Below are positions 54,420 through 64,000 of a stretch of 64,000 bases of DNA, piece by piece; positions within the stretch are counted from its first letter, which is position 1; each line of letters begins with the position of its first letter. Location of the stretch: the NCBI GenBank assembly GCA_023663135.1, contig JAMPIE010000001.1, forward strand, positions 62,001 to 126,000. The letters are read 5' to 3'. The stretch is from Alloprevotella sp. (lineage in GTDB: Bacteria; Bacteroidota; Bacteroidia; Bacteroidales; Muribaculaceae). The position numbers and the translations under genes were made by a program. The notes beneath the pieces were generated by a model. It was not told the origin of the DNA and made no database searches. It saw only the letters and a program-made list of their open reading frames with translations.

Positions 54420-55793
54420 CTATTGGGCAAAGAGGGCGCGGAGAGCCTCCTCTACTTTGCCCACCTCCACCAGCGAGATTGAGAGGCGAGTGCGATCAAT
54501 CCCTTTGGCGTTGCCTCGGGGGATGATGATGCGCTTCATCGATAGCTTCTCAGCCTCCATAATGCGCTGCTCGATGCGGGTCACGGGGCGTATCTCGCCT
54601 GAGAGCCCCACTTCGCCGGTCATCACGGTGGTGCGCGGGATGGCGGTGTCGATGTTGCTTGAGAGGATGGCGGCTATGACGGCCAGGTCGAGGGCCGGGT
54701 CGTTGACCTTAAGGCCGCCGGCAATGTTGAGAAAGACATCTTTGGAGGCGAGCTTGAAGCCGGCTCTCTTCTCCAAGACGGCCAAGAGCATGGAGAGGCG
54801 ACGGGAGTCGAAGCCGGTGACCGAGCGCTGGGGGGTGCCGTAGGCGGCGGTCGACACCAGGGCCTGCACTTCGATGAGGAAGGGGCGGATGCCGTCGACG
54901 GTGATCCCCACGGCCACGCCTGAGAGCTCTTCATCTCCCTGGCTGAGAAGCATCTCAGAGGGGTTTGTCACTTCGCGCAGCCCTTTCTGACACATCTCGT
55001 AGATGCCTATCTCTGAGGTGGAGCCAAAGCGGTTTTTGATGGACCGGAGCACTCGATAGAGGTAATGCCGGTCTCCCTCAAACTGGAGCACGGCATCGAC
55101 GATATGCTCCAGCACCTTGGGGCCGGCTATGCTCCCCTCTTTGGTGATGTGGCCGATGAGGATCACGGGCACTTCCGAGGTCTTGGCGTAGGCTAAGAGC
55201 CGGGCGGCACACTCGCGCACTTGGCTCACCGACCCGGCCGAGCTTTCAAGAGCCTCGGAGGCTATGGTCTGGATGGAGTCAACGATGAGCAACTCGGGGG
55301 CCACATCTTTGATATGGTCAAAGATGTTCTCAAGAGAGGTCTCGCAGGCTATGAAGACGTTGTCGGCCGTGCGGCCTATGCGGTCGGCTCTCATCTTGAG
55401 CTGCGAGGCACTCTCTTCGCCGCTGATGTAGAGGACTCGGCGACTCTTGATGGAGAGGATGTTTTGCAGCACGAGGGTCGACTTGCCTATGCCCGGCTCG
55501 CCGCCGATGAGCACCAGCGAGCCGGCCACGAGGCCGCCGCCGAGCACTCTGTTGAGCTCGCCCGAGGGCATCTTGATGCGCTGCTCGGCTCCCGCTTCAA
55601 TGGCACTCACCGGCAGGGCGCGGGCCGACGAGGCAAGGAGGGCGCCGCGGGCATTGACCGATGTCTTGGGTGCTATACGCTCCTCCACCATGCTGTTCCA
55701 TGCTCCACAGTGTGGGCATCTACCCTCCCACTTTGGCGAGTCGGCCCCACATTCGGTGCAATACCATATGGTCTTTGTCGACGCCTTAGCCAT
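54420..55793 (-). CDS. radA: DNA repair protein RadA
   Basis: 457 aa, normal length. The N-terminal zinc finger (CTECGADSPKWEGRCPHCGAW) is followed by a RecA-like ATPase with Walker A GGEPGIGKSTL, the RadA signature KNRFGSTSEIG and a Lon-protease-like C-terminal domain (about 290-455). It drives branch migration in recombination repair. It overlaps the ribBA stop by one base and ends the eight-gene operon. Confidence 0.97.
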   Translation of the reverse strand: MAKASTKTIWYCTECGADSPKWEGRCPHCGAWNSMVEERIAPKTSVNARGALLASSARALPVSAIEAGAEQRIKMPSGELNRVLGGGLVAGSLVLIGGEPGIGKSTLVLQNILSIKSRRVLYISGEESASQLKMRADRIGRTADNVFIACETSLENIFDHIKDVAPELLIVDSIQTIASEALESSAGSVSQVRECAARLLAYAKTSEVPVILIGHITKEGSIAGPKVLEHIVDAVLQFEGDRHYLYRVLRSIKNRFGSTSEIGIYEMCQKGLREVTNPSEMLLSQGDEELSGVAVGITVDGIRPFLIEVQALVSTAAYGTPQRSVTGFDSRRLSMLLAVLEKRAGFKLASKDVFLNIAGGLKVNDPALDLAVIAAILSSNIDTAIPRTTVMTGEVGLSGEIRPVTRIEQRIMEAEKLSMKRIIIPRGNAKGIDRTRLSISLVEVGKVEEALRALFAQ

Positions 55794-56998
55794 CAGTCTA
55801 CGTTGTCGAGGTGGTGGCCCATGCGAGCTTTCTTGGTGTGGAGATAGCGCAGGTTGTAAGGGGTAGGGGTGGTCTCGATGGGCACATTCTCTATCACTTC
55901 CAGTCCAAAGGCTTCGAGGCCCGACCGCTTGACGGGATTGTTGGTGATGAGGCGCATCTGCTTCACTCCGAGGCGGGCAAGAATCTGAGCCCCAACGCCA
56001 TAGTCGCGCTCGTCAACGCGATGTCCCAAGTGTAGGTTGGCGTCGACGGTGTCGAGCCCCTGCTCCTGAAGCTTGTAGGCTTTGATCTTGTCCATGAGGC
56101 CTATGCCGCGCCCCTCCTGACTCAAGTAGAGGATCACTCCACGCCCCTCGCGGTCAACCATCTGCATGGCCTTGTGGAGCTGCTCGCCGCAGTCACATCG
56201 CTGCGAGGCAAAGATGTCGCCGGTGGCGCATGAGGAATGGACGCGCAGAAGGACAGGCCCGAGCTCTTCGTTGGCCACGTCGCCCTTAATCAGCGCAATA
56301 TGTTCCAGGCCGTTGGCAATCTGGCGGAAGGGGATGAGGCGGAAGTGGCCATAGTCGGTGGGCATGTCCACCTCTTCGCCCTGCTCCACGAGGCTCTCGT
56401 TGCGCAGGCGATAGGCTATGAGGTCGGCAATGGATATTATCTTAAGACCCCATTCGCTGGCATATTGCTGAAGCTGCGGGAGGCGCGCCATGGTGCCGTC
56501 GGGGTTGAGTATCTCTATGAGTGCTGCAGCGGGCCGGAGTCCTGCAAGGCGAGCTAAGTCAACACCGGCCTCGGTGTGGCCGGGGCGGCGGAGCACTCCT
56601 TCATCCTGCGCATAGAGGGGGTGGACATGTCCGGGACGCCCAAAGGTGGCCGGTGTGGATGCCGGGTCGGCCAGGGCGCGTATGGTGGCGGCGCGGTCGT
56701 GGGCGCTCACTCCGGTGCTACACCCTTCGAGCTTATCTACTGTGATGGTAAAGGGAGTGCCGAGCATCGAGGTGTTTTCACTCACCTGATGGGTGAGGCC
56801 AAGTTCGCGGCAGCGAGAGATGGTCAAGGGCGCGCATAGCTCGCCTCGCGCATTAGTCACCATGAAGTTGACATGCGTGGGTGTTACGAGCTCGGCGGCC
56901 ATGATGAGGTCGCCTTCATTCTCGCGGTTTTCGTCGTCGACTACGATTACAAATTTTCCTTCTCGGAAGTCTTCAATGGCTTCTTCTATGGTGTTCAT
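55793..56998 (-). CDS. ribBA: Bifunctional DHBP synthase / GTP cyclohydrolase II
   Basis: 401 aa. RibB domain (1 to ~200) with [17 protein letters not shown] and [10 protein letters not shown]; RibA domain (205-400) with the zinc site [19 protein letters not shown] and the [10 protein letters not shown] loop. It supplies both precursors of riboflavin. Its start overlaps the end of the LptF/G gene by 4 bp, so there is no room for an FMN riboswitch. Confidence 0.97.
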   Translation of the reverse strand: MNTIEEAIEDFREGKFVIVVDDENRENEGDLIMAAELVTPTHVNFMVTNARGELCAPLTISRCRELGLTHQVSENTSMLGTPFTITVDKLEGCSTGVSAHDRAATIRALADPASTPATFGRPGHVHPLYAQDEGVLRRPGHTEAGVDLARLAGLRPAAALIEILNPDGTMARLPQLQQYASEWGLKIISIADLIAYRLRNESLVEQGEEVDMPTDYGHFRLIPFRQIANGLEHIALIKGDVANEELGPVLLRVHSSCATGDIFASQRCDCGEQLHKAMQMVDREGRGVILYLSQEGRGIGLMDKIKAYKLQEQGLDTVDANLHLGHRVDERDYGVGAQILARLGVKQMRLITNNPVKRSGLEAFGLEVIENVPIETTPTPYNLRYLHTKKARMGHHLDNVD

Positions 56999-58944
56999 TT
57001 TTCGGTCGTGAGTGGAGTTTCGGTTGTCTTTATCAGTCCGTTCAGGACGTTGGCGGTCGAGCTGAGCTCTTTGCCAAGACGTCGGTAGTCATAGATGGCT
57101 ATGAGGTAGAGCGGGAGGCCTATCGGGAAGAGTATCATGCCGGCCCAGGAGAGGACGGGGCGAGAGTCGGATGGGTCGTAGATCCACCGCCAGGCGGTGA
57201 CGGGGATGGTGTTGAGCATCTTTATTACGTCGGGGCTGGGGGTGTCGGATAGATATTCGATTACCTCGTCGGTCTGTCGGCGCAGGAGTGTGATGTCGGC
57301 GTGGCTCACTATCTGGCCTTTCCAGTAATTGACATAGCCGCGCGAGGTCGATATCTTCGTTGTGATGTCGTTGACATGCTCCAAGAGGGTGGTGAGCATG
57401 GCACGGGCTGTCGAAGGGCCGATGTCGCGGATGCGCACCTCCTTGAGCGTTATGGCTCGCTTCTCGCGGATGCCAAAGAGGGCGCGGAAGAAGGCTTTGT
57501 AGGCGTCGCTGCTAAATACCGACGAGTCTTTTACGGCCTTGTAAGTAAGGAAGATGCCCAAGGGGAGCAAGACGGCGGCCGAGAGCCACATCCCCTCCCA
57601 TACGGCCACTTTGCCATCGCGGGCCAGCTTGTAGCCGGTGTTGTCAATGATGTAATAGAATATGAAGAGGAGCACGGAAATCACCAGGGGTGTGCCCAAT
57701 CCGCCTTTGCGTATGATGGCTCCGAGGGGCGCTCCGATGAAGAAAAAGATGATGCAGGCAAAGGAGAGGGTAAATTTTTTCTGGAGCTCGATGGCGTGGC
57801 GGCGGACCACTCGGCGGTCGTCGTCAATCGTCAGCCCCTTAAACTGATATTCGCTCTGGTTGCGCTTGGCTTTAATGAGGGCCTGGTTGAGGTAGGCAAG
57901 GGCGCGACCTGAGGTGGATGAGCGGAAGATTGAGTCAACATCCAGTGGGGCATCCATGGCCACTTCCATCGGGGTGGCTTCTTCGACGGGTGCCGGTGAT
58001 GTCGATGGACCCTGACGGCGCATGACGGTCATCGTCGGAGAGATGCCAAAGAAGTTGGTGGAGCGAAGCTCGCGCCCTATTCCGGTGCCGATGGAGTCAA
58101 TACGCAGGTTTACCGAGTCGATCGTGGCCTGAAGCTCTTGGATGTTTTTGCCCACATATTGGTTTCTCATCCCCTCTTCGTCCATGCGGTTGAAGTTGGC
58201 ATCAAATGATAGCATAATCTCTTTGAAGTCAAAGCTTTCGCGGCGATAAGGAACGGAGCCGGCTCCGCTGGCAGTACTTTGATTGGTGAGGTTTTCAAAT
58301 TGCTCGCCGTGATAGAGGGTGAGGTAGAGGTGGACATGGTCTGCTGCTGAGACGAGCTTGCCTGAGTCGGCCAAGATTACTCTGGCGTTCTCAAAGCCTC
58401 CGCTCATGTCATAGATCATTACGTCATAGAGGGTGCCGGTGTCGGGGTTTTTATGCTCCACATAGAGGTTAAGGCCGGGTATCTGGTCATAAAACACTCC
58501 CTCGGGTATCTCAAGCTCGGGGCTCTTCTGCCTCATGGAGTAGAGGAGGGTCCACATCTTGGTCTGGGCTATCGGGAGCACATCGTTTTGGAAGAAGAAG
58601 GCTCCGATGGAGATCAAGATCATTAGGATGGTCAGGGGCTTCATCACCTTTATGAGACTGACTCCGGCCGCCTTGATGGCCGTCAGCTCAAAGTTTTCTC
58701 CAAGGTTGCCAAAGGTCATGAGCGAGGCCAAGAGGATGGCCAGGGGAAGCGCCATGGGTATCATGGTGAGGGCGGCGTAGAAGAAGAGCTCGGCTATGAC
58801 ATCAATGCTCAGCCCCTTACCCACCAAATCGTCGATATATCTCCATAGAAATTGCATCAGCACTATGAAGAGGCATATGAAGAAGGTCATGACAAAGAGC
58901 GGCACGAAGCTCTTGAGCATGAATAGATACATCCGTTTTATCAT
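56995..58944 (-). CDS. LptF/LptG-family LPS export permease
   Basis: 649 aa from [17 protein letters not shown] at 58944. Three N-terminal helices (about 8-110) with [17 protein letters not shown], a large periplasmic beta domain, then three helices (about 395-490) including [16 protein letters not shown]. The YjgP/YjgQ family moves LPS into the periplasmic Lpt bridge. Longer than the ~360-aa proteobacterial form: there is an insert of ~130 residues before the second membrane bundle and a C-terminal extension of ~150 residues with two more helices, typical in Bacteroidetes. It overlaps both neighbours by 4 bp. Confidence 0.92.
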   Translation of the reverse strand: MIKRMYLFMLKSFVPLFVMTFFICLFIVLMQFLWRYIDDLVGKGLSIDVIAELFFYAALTMIPMALPLAILLASLMTFGNLGENFELTAIKAAGVSLIKVMKPLTILMILISIGAFFFQNDVLPIAQTKMWTLLYSMRQKSPELEIPEGVFYDQIPGLNLYVEHKNPDTGTLYDVMIYDMSGGFENARVILADSGKLVSAADHVHLYLTLYHGEQFENLTNQSTASGAGSVPYRRESFDFKEIMLSFDANFNRMDEEGMRNQYVGKNIQELQATIDSVNLRIDSIGTGIGRELRSTNFFGISPTMTVMRRQGPSTSPAPVEEATPMEVAMDAPLDVDSIFRSSTSGRALAYLNQALIKAKRNQSEYQFKGLTIDDDRRVVRRHAIELQKKFTLSFACIIFFFIGAPLGAIIRKGGLGTPLVISVLLFIFYYIIDNTGYKLARDGKVAVWEGMWLSAAVLLPLGIFLTYKAVKDSSVFSSDAYKAFFRALFGIREKRAITLKEVRIRDIGPSTARAMLTTLLEHVNDITTKISTSRGYVNYWKGQIVSHADITLLRRQTDEVIEYLSDTPSPDVIKMLNTIPVTAWRWIYDPSDSRPVLSWAGMILFPIGLPLYLIAIYDYRRLGKELSSTANVLNGLIKTTETPLTTEK

Positions 58945-59768
58945 ATGCGGCTGAGTGTTTGGGTGTTGAGTGATTTGCGTCCGGGGTCGATAACCCATCC
59001 CCACTTGTTGAAGTATCGTGCCATGTTGAGGGCGTGGATCCAAAGCATCTTGCCCGGGTGGCGCGAGGCGGCTCGATGGGCGTGGATGGCTTCGATTGAT
59101 GGCTCATAGGCGAGGCTTAGTCCGAGGGTGGCCACTCGGCGCGAGATGTCGATGTCTTCGGGATACATGAAGAAGCGCTCGTCAAAGTAATAGCCGTCGC
59201 GCCGGCGAAGATCTTCGAGGGCCTTGGCCGAGAAAAGCATGAAGCTCCCCTGAAAATAGGGGGCGGCGCCAAGGAGCTCTTGTGTGCGCGGATGTCGGCG
59301 GAGCTCATAGCGGTCCATGCGTCGGCGCGCCCATCGACGGGGGATGAAGCGATGGAGCAGCAGGTCGGCAGGGGTGGGGATGAGGCGCATGGTATACTGC
59401 TCTTCGCCCGAGGGGAAGTGCAGACGAGGATGAAGTAGTCCGATATCGCCGTGGCTCTTCATGATGCCGATTGCGCGAGGAAGCATCTCAGGGGCAAAGG
59501 CCACGTCGGAGTTTACCACGAGGTGGAATTGCGTCCCGGCCTCCAGGGCTCGGGCTATGGCTTGATTGTGCCCGGCGCCGTAGCCGTCGTTTTTGCTCGG
59601 GATATAGCTGATGTGAGGGTTTCCGATGCTCCTGCAATGCTCCTCCGTGGCAGGGGAGGAGGCATTGTCAACAACCCACACGTGGCCGGCCTCGGCAAGG
59701 GAGGCCAGGCAGGCATCGAGTTCGTCGAGGGGGGTGTGATAGGTTACTATTGAGGCGGTGGTGAGCAT
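58941..59768 (-). CDS. Glycosyltransferase family 2 (rhamnosyltransferase-like)
   Basis: 275 aa from MLTTASIVTYHTPLDELD at 59768; a 28-residue upstream extension overlaps the preceding gene and is rejected. WVVDNASS and GYGAGHNQAIARAL plus LVVNSDVAFAPE are typical of WbbL/RfbN-like GT2 enzymes, and FFMYPEDIDISRRV holds the catalytic-base region. Coupled to the LPS permease gene, so it probably acts on LPS or another envelope glycan. Confidence 0.9.
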   Translation of the reverse strand: MLTTASIVTYHTPLDELDACLASLAEAGHVWVVDNASSPATEEHCRSIGNPHISYIPSKNDGYGAGHNQAIARALEAGTQFHLVVNSDVAFAPEMLPRAIGIMKSHGDIGLLHPRLHFPSGEEQYTMRLIPTPADLLLHRFIPRRWARRRMDRYELRRHPRTQELLGAAPYFQGSFMLFSAKALEDLRRRDGYYFDERFFMYPEDIDISRRVATLGLSLAYEPSIEAIHAHRAASRHPGKMLWIHALNMARYFNKWGWVIDPGRKSLNTQTLSRI

Positions 59769-59784
59769 CGGGCAGGGGAGGGGA

Positions 59785-60456
59785 TTATTTCTTGACGCGG
59801 TCGAGGGCAAATCCGGCGCAGAGGCCGTCATAGCTCTCAAGAAGTTTGGCAAGCGACTGGATGCTGCTGTTGCCGGTGAGGGCGCCGGCGGTGCGCGCTA
59901 TGGTGAGCAGCGAGGATACATCCATCATCAAGTCCATCTTGTCTTTTCCGGCCTTGGTGATATATGCGTCAATCATGGCGAGTCTTATCTTCCCGCCCAC
60001 TTTAAGCTCAAGGGTGAAGTTGGCCGGGGAGCTTTCGGTAATCTCGCGCGGAGCGATGGCGCCGGTGAGCTTGGTGCGCCCCAGTGTCATGGTAAAGGTA
60101 GAGTCGGAGTCAAATTCTGCGGTCATCTTGTCGAATCCGGCGCGCTTAAACATCGGCTCTATCTTTTCCTGGATGGTGGCTGCGGCGGCTGTTCCGCCGG
60201 CTTTCTGGAGCATATTGTCGCTCATGAAGCTCACGGCAGCGCCTGAATATTTCCATGAACCCTCAAGGGCGGCCACATCAAGGCGGTCGGTGGCGACGAC
60301 GCTCTTAAGTGCGTTGCCTATCACGGCTCCGAGGCCGGTTTTCTTGTCGTTATCGTCGCCTGGGGCAGAGGAATATTGAGTGGCACATGTAGATGCAGTG
60401 CCTGATATGATGGCAAAGGCCAATATTATATCCTTGCAGATATGGCTGATTCTCAT
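59785..60456 (-). CDS. DUF4923 family exported protein
   Basis: 223 aa with a signal peptide (about 1-26). The body alternates TGLGAVIGNALKSVV, LEGSWKYSGAAVSF, and beta-strands such as FTMTLGRTKLTGAI, fitting DUF4923, a Bacteroidetes envelope family of unknown function with a lipocalin-like look. It is 16 bp from both neighbours (ddl and GT2) and part of the envelope operon. Confidence 0.75.
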   Translation of the reverse strand: MRISHICKDIILAFAIISGTASTCATQYSSAPGDDNDKKTGLGAVIGNALKSVVATDRLDVAALEGSWKYSGAAVSFMSDNMLQKAGGTAAAATIQEKIEPMFKRAGFDKMTAEFDSDSTFTMTLGRTKLTGAIAPREITESSPANFTLELKVGGKIRLAMIDAYITKAGKDKMDLMMDVSSLLTIARTAGALTGNSSIQSLAKLLESYDGLCAGFALDRVKK

Positions 60457-60472
60457 GATGAAAGTGTAATGA

Positions 60473-61693
60473 TTATTTTACCCCCTTGACACCCCCTTTG
60501 GTGCCTCCGCCCATGGCAAAGATGTTGGCGTCGAAGCTAAAGGTCTTCCTCTCTTGCTCGCGCTTGCGCTTGAGCGCCAGGCCTACGAGGCGGTCCATGA
60601 GCTTGTCAAAGGGGAGCCCGGCGGCCTCCCATAGATAGAAGGAGAGGGAGCCGGGGATGGTGTTGATTTCGTTGACGTAGATATTGTCGGTGTCGGCGTC
60701 AATCATCACATCAACTCGGCTCACTCCATGACATGAGAGCACTCTGAAGGTCTCGCCGGCGAGGAAGCGGATGCGGTCGCTCGTGGCCTCGGACAGGTCG
60801 GCCGGGATCCGTTTCTTCGAGGAGGCCATCCCCTGACGGTTGACTCCCTTGGCGCCTTGGAGCTTTGAGCTCCCCTTGGCCGGGGCTGCTCCATATTTCT
60901 GCTCATAGGTGAGGAAGTCGCCGCTATGGAGCGGCTCTTCACACACCGAAGTCTCATACTCGTCGCTGTCGCCGAGCACAGAGCAGTTGATTTCGCGAAG
61001 GTTGGAGATCATATGCTCGACGATGATGCGCGAGGAGTAGCGCTCGGCATCGTCAATGGCGGCCTCAAGGGCGTCGCGGTCTTTGGCCGATGAGATGCCC
61101 ACTGACGAGCCCAGGTTGGCAGGCTTGATTATTACGGGATAGCCGAGCTCTCCCTCCACTTTGGCTATAATCTTATCACGGGAGCTATACCATTGCTTGT
61201 CGGTAAACCAGACGTAGGGCACGACGGGGATGTCGCAGGCGGCCAGGATCATCTTCATGGTGATCTTATCCATGCCGTTGGCCGAGGAGAGGGTGGAGCA
61301 GCCGGCATAGGGGATGCCTATCGATTCGAGGATACCCTCAAAGATGCCATCCTCGCCGTTGGAGCCATGGAGCACGGGGATCACTACATCGAGCTTGGCC
61401 ACTGCGGGGTTACCCCCAAAGAGCGAGCGTTTTCGCCGGTAGAGGTTGTAGTCGCCATATTCCGGCTCCATGTAGACGGCCTCGCTCTGCTTTAGCAGCG
61501 AGGGTATGTCGCGATAAGCCTTGAGGTCCATAAGCGCTTGGCCTGTATACCATTGTCCCTCTTTGGAGATGTAGATGGGGGTCACATCATATTTGTCTCG
61601 GTCTATGGCCGCCATGGCCTGGGAGGCTGAGATGACTGAGATCTCATGCTCGGTGGAGCGTCCGCCGAAAAATACTCCTATATTTGTTTTCAT
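60473..61693 (-). CDS. ddl: D-alanine--D-alanine ligase
   Basis: 406 aa. ATP-grasp motifs: FFGGRSTEHEISVISA, HGSNGEDG, PVIIKPANLGSSVGI, and VNEINTIPGSLSFYLWE. The omega-loop contains FLTYEQKYG with the Tyr typical of D-Ala-D-Ala ligases, not the D-lactate type. A ~35-residue insertion (GAAPAKGSSKLQGAKGV...SKKRIPADLS) and a Gly-rich tail make it longer than usual. Thirty-three bp after the Mur ligase, so the two consecutive steps are co-encoded. Confidence 0.95.
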   Translation of the reverse strand: MKTNIGVFFGGRSTEHEISVISASQAMAAIDRDKYDVTPIYISKEGQWYTGQALMDLKAYRDIPSLLKQSEAVYMEPEYGDYNLYRRKRSLFGGNPAVAKLDVVIPVLHGSNGEDGIFEGILESIGIPYAGCSTLSSANGMDKITMKMILAACDIPVVPYVWFTDKQWYSSRDKIIAKVEGELGYPVIIKPANLGSSVGISSAKDRDALEAAIDDAERYSSRIIVEHMISNLREINCSVLGDSDEYETSVCEEPLHSGDFLTYEQKYGAAPAKGSSKLQGAKGVNRQGMASSKKRIPADLSEATSDRIRFLAGETFRVLSCHGVSRVDVMIDADTDNIYVNEINTIPGSLSFYLWEAAGLPFDKLMDRLVGLALKRKREQERKTFSFDANIFAMGGGTKGGVKGVK

Positions 61694-61726
61694 CTGTGTG
61701 TATTGTAGTCAGGGGAAAGGGAGAGG

Positions 61727-63322
61727 TTACTTAAATGTGTCGGGGAGGTCGTTTTCGTAAAGCACGGTGTCGCCCGGGCGCGCCATTGATGTCATCAAGG
61801 TCTGTGCCTGAACGAAAGAGTCTACGGCATGGACCTTTGCCGAGTCCATTCCGGCCTCGGCAATCCCGGCCAGGATTGCCTCGCGATTGTATTCGCCCAC
61901 GATGATGGCTTCGTCGGCCGAGGTGGCTATCTTCTTGCCGAGCCCTCGGTTGAGCTCGTCCTGGCGGTCGCCGAGCTCTATCATGCCGGGGGTGATGATG
62001 ATGCGCTTGCCCGGGCCCATAGATGCGAGAACGTCAAGTGCCATGGCCGACCCGGTGGGGTTGGAGTTGAAGGCATCGTCGATGATGGTGAGCCCGCCGG
62101 GAGTATGCTTCATGTTCAGTCGGTGTTCCACCTGCTCGATGTGGGCCACGGCGATGCGTATTTTCTCATCTGACACTCCGAGATGTCGGGCCATCACCAC
62201 GGCCGCCATGAGATTAGATATGTTACACTCCCCCACGAGGCGTGTCTGTAAGTTCATCTCCCATCCGGGGCCTGCGATGGTAAAAGACGTGCCCTTGGGG
62301 GTATACGCGATGTCGCGTGCTGTGACCTCCGCTCCCTTGGTGTCGCGGATGGCATAGCGGATACATTCCACATTCGATACCGGCCTGGAGGCGGCGTAGG
62401 GGAAGTCGTCGTTGACCACGGCGAGCCCCGATGAGGGGAGGGCATCAACGAGCTCAAATTTTGTGCGCTGGACATTCTCTATGGTCTTAAACGACTCGAG
62501 ATGTTGCTCTCCGACGGCGGTCACTATTCCGGCTTGGGGATTGACTATGTCACATATCTCTTTGATGTCGCCAATGTTTTTGGCGCCCATTTCCACGATA
62601 AACACCTCATTATATGGCTTGAGATGCTCCCTCACGGTCCTTACTACTCCCATAGGGGTGTTGAAGCTGCCCGGAGTCATTAGTGTGTCATATTTCTCCG
62701 ATAGTATGCGGTGGAGATAATGCTTGGTCGAGGTCTTGCCATAGCTGCCGGTGATGCCTATAATCTTCAAGTCAGGCATTGTGGCGAGGATGCGCTTGGC
62801 ATCGTTGACATACCCTTGATTGATGTGTCGCTCCACCGGCTCCAAGAGCCAGAGGGCTGCTAAGGTGATCAGGTGAGATCCGCAGTAGAGCCCCTGGACT
62901 GCTACAGCGGCTGCATATAGCTTGCTCAGAGTGGAGATGCCGCCGAAAACCATTATGGCGGCGGCGATGACTATGGCGCTCAGGAGGGTCATCACGCCAT
63001 AGAGGCGCTTGACGCGCCGCGTCCACACCAGTGGCTTCTTATACTTGGCTCGGCAGAGGCTTCCAAGGTTAAACAGGCTGAAGAGCAGTATTGCCAGCAT
63101 GGCCCAGTCGGTTGCGGCCCATACGGCCATGGCCAAGAGGAAGACGGCCATGCCGGTGAGGCGCGTGGGCGAGGATGTGTCGCCGCTCTGGCTCAGCCAG
63201 CGGCGGTAGCGCTCTGAGCGATAAGAGTTTTGCTGGAGCATCATGAGGCAGCGCTGATACTCCTTTGCCGTGTTGGTCACGGCAGCGAGGGCCGTGGCCC
63301 AGAAGGCTATCTGGATAAGCAT
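61727..63322 (-). CDS. Membrane-anchored Mur ligase (MurF-like)
   Basis: 531 aa. Unlike MurF, the first ~170 residues are four membrane helices (about 1-17, 57-87, 108-128, 136-160) rather than the UDP-sugar-binding domain. The central ATPase domain has GITGSYGKTSTKHYL (P-loop at 191-198), FIVEMGAKNIGDI and TAVGEQHLESF. The C-terminal ligase domain has the DDAFNSNPTGS signature of MurF, followed by PGMIELG. Next to ddl it likely joins D-Ala-D-Ala or a related group to a membrane-bound or soluble precursor; whether it is the main MurF cannot be told. Confidence 0.82.
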   Translation of the reverse strand: MLIQIAFWATALAAVTNTAKEYQRCLMMLQQNSYRSERYRRWLSQSGDTSSPTRLTGMAVFLLAMAVWAATDWAMLAILLFSLFNLGSLCRAKYKKPLVWTRRVKRLYGVMTLLSAIVIAAAIMVFGGISTLSKLYAAAVAVQGLYCGSHLITLAALWLLEPVERHINQGYVNDAKRILATMPDLKIIGITGSYGKTSTKHYLHRILSEKYDTLMTPGSFNTPMGVVRTVREHLKPYNEVFIVEMGAKNIGDIKEICDIVNPQAGIVTAVGEQHLESFKTIENVQRTKFELVDALPSSGLAVVNDDFPYAASRPVSNVECIRYAIRDTKGAEVTARDIAYTPKGTSFTIAGPGWEMNLQTRLVGECNISNLMAAVVMARHLGVSDEKIRIAVAHIEQVEHRLNMKHTPGGLTIIDDAFNSNPTGSAMALDVLASMGPGKRIIITPGMIELGDRQDELNRGLGKKIATSADEAIIVGEYNREAILAGIAEAGMDSAKVHAVDSFVQAQTLMTSMARPGDTVLYENDLPDTFK

Positions 63323-63329
63323 GGGCTAT

Positions 63330-64000
63330 CTATTCTTTAGGGGATGGGTTGAGAAACTCGGCGAGTACGGCTGCAAAGTGGGCCGGAGCATCGAGGAAGG
63401 AGTAATGTCCGGCTCCGATGAAGGTGACAATGCCGGCATCGGGAATGAGCCGCTCCATCTTGCGCGCGTCGGCCAAGGGTGTGGCGGTGTCTTTTTCTCC
63501 CCACATCAGCAGGGTGGGGGCTTTGATGGAGGGCATGTAGTGGCAGAGGTCTTCGTTGACGCTGGCGCTCATGGTGGCCTTCATCATCGGCGATGCGGCG
63601 CGATAGTCGGCCGAGCCGCGCTTGTTGCGCCATCGCTCTATGACCGGAGCCGCTTTCTCCTTGCCCAAGAAGGTGTTGAGAAGCCACTTGCCGGTCTTGA
63701 AGCTTCCCACTTTCCAATGCCATTTGAGGCCGTGGCGGGGCTTCACTCCGGCTGCGTCGATGAGGATTAGGCGGTCTACTTCGTCGGGGTAGGTGGCGCC
63801 ATAGACTATGGCCACGCGGCCGCCATAGGAGTGACCGGCAAGCGTTGGCCGCTTGATGCCGAGGGCAGTGACAAAGGCTCGCAGCATTGCAGCATAGTCT
63901 TCCGGTGTCCATGGCCTTGTTGGCTCGTCGCTCTCCCCAAAGCCGGGCAGGTCGAGGGAGTAGACGGTGTTGGTGAGGGAGGCCGTGGCGGCCACTGATG
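63330..64000 (-). CDS. Alpha/beta hydrolase (5' end missing)
   Basis: At least 223 residues, open to the right edge, so the N-terminus with the oxyanion HGxx loop is missing. LPGFGESDEPTRPWT, nucleophile elbow GHSYGG, acid in MWGEKDTATP and catalytic His in GAGHYSFLD give a complete triad. It ends 7 bp before the Mur ligase and is therefore in the same operon. The substrate is not readable. Confidence 0.88.
   Translation of the reverse strand, partial: SVAATASLTNTVYSLDLPGFGESDEPTRPWTPEDYAAMLRAFVTALGIKRPTLAGHSYGGRVAIVYGATYPDEVDRLILIDAAGVKPRHGLKWHWKVGSFKTGKWLLNTFLGKEKAAPVIERWRNKRGSADYRAASPMMKATMSASVNEDLCHYMPSIKAPTLLMWGEKDTATPLADARKMERLIPDAGIVTFIGAGHYSFLDAPAHFAAVLAEFLNPSPKE

Noticed and set aside
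56995..57050. FMN riboswitch before ribBA
   Set aside because: ribBA overlaps the upstream permease gene by 4 bp; there is no leader to hold one.
60473..61693. Van-type D-Ala-D-Lac ligase
   Set aside because: The omega-loop Tyr of D-Ala-D-Ala ligases is present (FLTYEQKYG) and no vanH/vanX partners are nearby.

Overview
The window looks like a chromosomal segment of a Bacteroidales gut bacterium, most likely of the Muribaculaceae type. Three things suggest this. Gene orders match Bacteroidales (ileS–traR/dksA-like–lspA–DUF4296; coaX–OMP–lptC–CNNM; pheS–nth; a GH133 debranching enzyme next to a glycosyltransferase). Many genes have the Bacteroidetes promoter signature TAnnTTTG with a TTG/TTTG element about 19-21 bases upstream. 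Families such as DUF4296, DUF4923 and IleRS2 fit the same group. Coding DNA is GC-rich with C-rich third positions. The assignment is inference from gene content; no rRNA or marker tree is available here.

Layout. 1-3.2 kb: glycogen genes (glycosyltransferase, cut by the left edge, and debranching enzyme). 3.3-6.7 kb: a visibly AT-richer, gene-poor patch of debris and accessory genes. It holds a truncated phage tape-measure gene, a tail-gene-like fragment, an IS1595-type zinc-ribbon fragment, a small membrane protein with its own promoter, a HigB-like toxin broken by a TGA with an intact XRE antitoxin, and a decayed membrane protein. It ends at a tRNA block (2x Leu-GAG, 2x Gly-GCC). 7.3-17 kb: two housekeeping operons, pheS-nth-gtrA and ileS-traR/dksA-lspA-DUF4296 lipoprotein-71-aa protein-acyl-CoA synthetase. 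17-24.5 kb: Lrp regulator divergent from metY, an orphan NtrC-type sigma-54 activator divergent from a DEAD-box helicase, TolC-like protein, Eis-like acetyltransferase. 24.5-33 kb: a 140-bp imperfect palindrome, tRNA-Arg, the coaX/OMP/lptC/CNNM run, peptidase C1B and groESL, the last preceded by a textbook sigma-54 promoter. 33-35.5 kb: malic enzyme.

35.5-54.4 kb: an 18.7-kb surface-polysaccharide operon, read leftward from one promoter at about 54.37 kb, with nearly every gene overlapping or touching the next. It starts with a tyrosine-recombinase-like protein that lacks the catalytic residues. It then carries a Wzx flippase, two FrhB-like/pyruvyltransferase pairs, six glycosyltransferases, an acyltransferase, an EpsG-type polymerase, an epimerase, a WecA/WbpL-type initiating transferase, a WbuC cupin and a DegT aminotransferase. 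This is a Wzx/Wzy-type assembly set; no chain-length or outer-membrane export gene lies in the window.

54.4-64 kb: an eight-gene leftward operon for envelope and cofactor functions: alpha/beta hydrolase (cut by the right edge), membrane-anchored Mur ligase, D-Ala-D-Ala ligase, DUF4923, a glycosyltransferase, LptF/G permease, ribBA and radA.

Best candidates for new biology are the inactive recombinase heading the polysaccharide operon, the duplicated FrhB–pyruvyltransferase module, the membrane-fused Mur ligase beside Ddl, the sigma-54 promoter on groESL, and the IleRS with a swapped GXHH signature.
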